From: Corynebacterium ciconiae DSM 44920
GTDB taxonomy: Bacteria; Actinomycetota; Actinomycetes; Mycobacteriales; Mycobacteriaceae
Length of the DNA: 64,000 nucleotides
Reading direction: 5' to 3'
Assembly: GCF_030440575.1 (NCBI RefSeq)
Contig: NZ_CP047189.1
Coordinates: 310,001-374,000 of the forward strand
A model generated the notes under the pieces. It searched no databases and was not told the origin of the DNA. It saw only the letters and a list, made by a program, of their open reading frames with translations. Positions 63,835 through 64,000 of the stretch are shown piece after piece; position 1 is the stretch's first letter, and each line of letters starts with the position of its first letter. The position numbers and the translations under genes are program-made.

Positions 63835-63899
63835 GTCCCCTCCAATTCGCGCCGGGCGGCTTGTTCCTATTCTGCGCTCGAGCGTAGTCCACGCCCGCA

Positions 63900-64000
63900 T
63901 CATGCAGGGGAGGGCTCCTCGCTCTCCGTGGCAAGCTCACCGGAATAGAGGTTGAAACGATCACCGCGGTTGAACCCCACCAGAAGCAACCCAGTATCGC
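63900..64000 (-). CDS. C-terminal fragment of an unidentified protein
   Basis: The minus strand from the window edge encodes 32 or more residues ending TESEEPSPA and a TGA at 63900-63902, beginning DTGLLLVGFNRGDRFN. The fragment is too short to name. Its frame is open to the edge and the codon usage looks coding; the stop lies 66 bases before the regulator start at 63834, and the two do not overlap. Confidence 0.5.
   Translation of the reverse strand, partial: DTGLLLVGFNRGDRFNLYSGELATESEEPSPA

Overview
The window is GC-rich, gene-dense actinobacterial chromosome, most likely from a Corynebacterium. Ribosomal proteins S12, S7, S10, L3, L4, L23, L2, S19, L22, S3, L16, L29, S17, L14, L24 and L5 and the factors EF-G and EF-Tu are all full length and in the conserved str-S10-spc order. 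That order is interrupted by blocks of accessory genes at the tuf/rpsJ and rpsQ/rplN boundaries, and L5 is followed by unrelated genes. I infer the genus from this layout, the Asp23-type operon and the PucR-type regulators; no 16S gene is present. I found no tRNA, rRNA, CRISPR array or intact insertion sequence.

Layout. 1-4.6 kb: the 3' end of a siderophore-type binding protein, a small membrane protein/AlpA-like pair lying inside a 19-bp direct repeat, then a minus-strand three-gene module (DUF364-like protein, MFS transporter, SbnA-like PLP enzyme) that looks like metallophore synthesis and export. 4.7-9.9 kb: rpsL-rpsG-fusA and tuf, with a structured spacer between fusA and tuf. 10.4-13.7 kb: a minus-strand six-gene Asp23/AmaP envelope-stress operon. 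14.0-14.8 kb: a secreted trypsin-like protease. 15.6-20.8 kb: the S10 operon. 20.9-30.8 kb: an amine/GABA island (putrescine-oxidase-like amine oxidase, Usp, two permeases, GabT, PucR regulator) and a siderophore-binding lipoprotein. 31.1-33.6 kb: a DUF262/DUF1524 protein related to type IV restriction, between two similar terminator-like repeats. 33.7-35.5 kb: an SDR and a TetR regulator. 35.8-37.1 kb: L14-L24-L5. 37.4-51.4 kb: hypothetical proteins, type I pullulanase, Tat-exported PhoD, secreted PAP2 phosphatase, a PucR regulator divergent from HyuA-HyuB, and a DCC-family protein. 51.4-64 kb: a minus-strand catabolic cluster (GAF/PucR regulator, Zn-ADH, aldehyde dehydrogenase, NCS2-like permease, second GabT-like aminotransferase, Baeyer-Villiger-type monooxygenase, alpha/beta hydrolase, YkvI-family transporter).

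How the genes fit together. The amine island supports a putrescine to 4-aminobutanal to GABA to succinate semialdehyde route; the semialdehyde dehydrogenase may be the one in the distal cluster. The distal cluster has the parts of an alcohol-ketone-ester-acid route plus transamination, but its substrate is unknown. Three regulators share the PucR-type C-terminal helix-turn-helix.

Most unusual signals: (i) eight exact copies of a 12-mer, GCTTATCGACGC, in both orientations and in both intergenic and coding DNA; (ii) a 49-codon leader ORF with a strong ribosome binding site and two perfect hairpins ahead of the amine oxidase; (iii) the metallophore-like module; (iv) the BVMO/aminotransferase cluster; (v) the DUF262 gene flanked by repeats. 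All coordinates and motifs were read by eye from the sequence; no database search was run.
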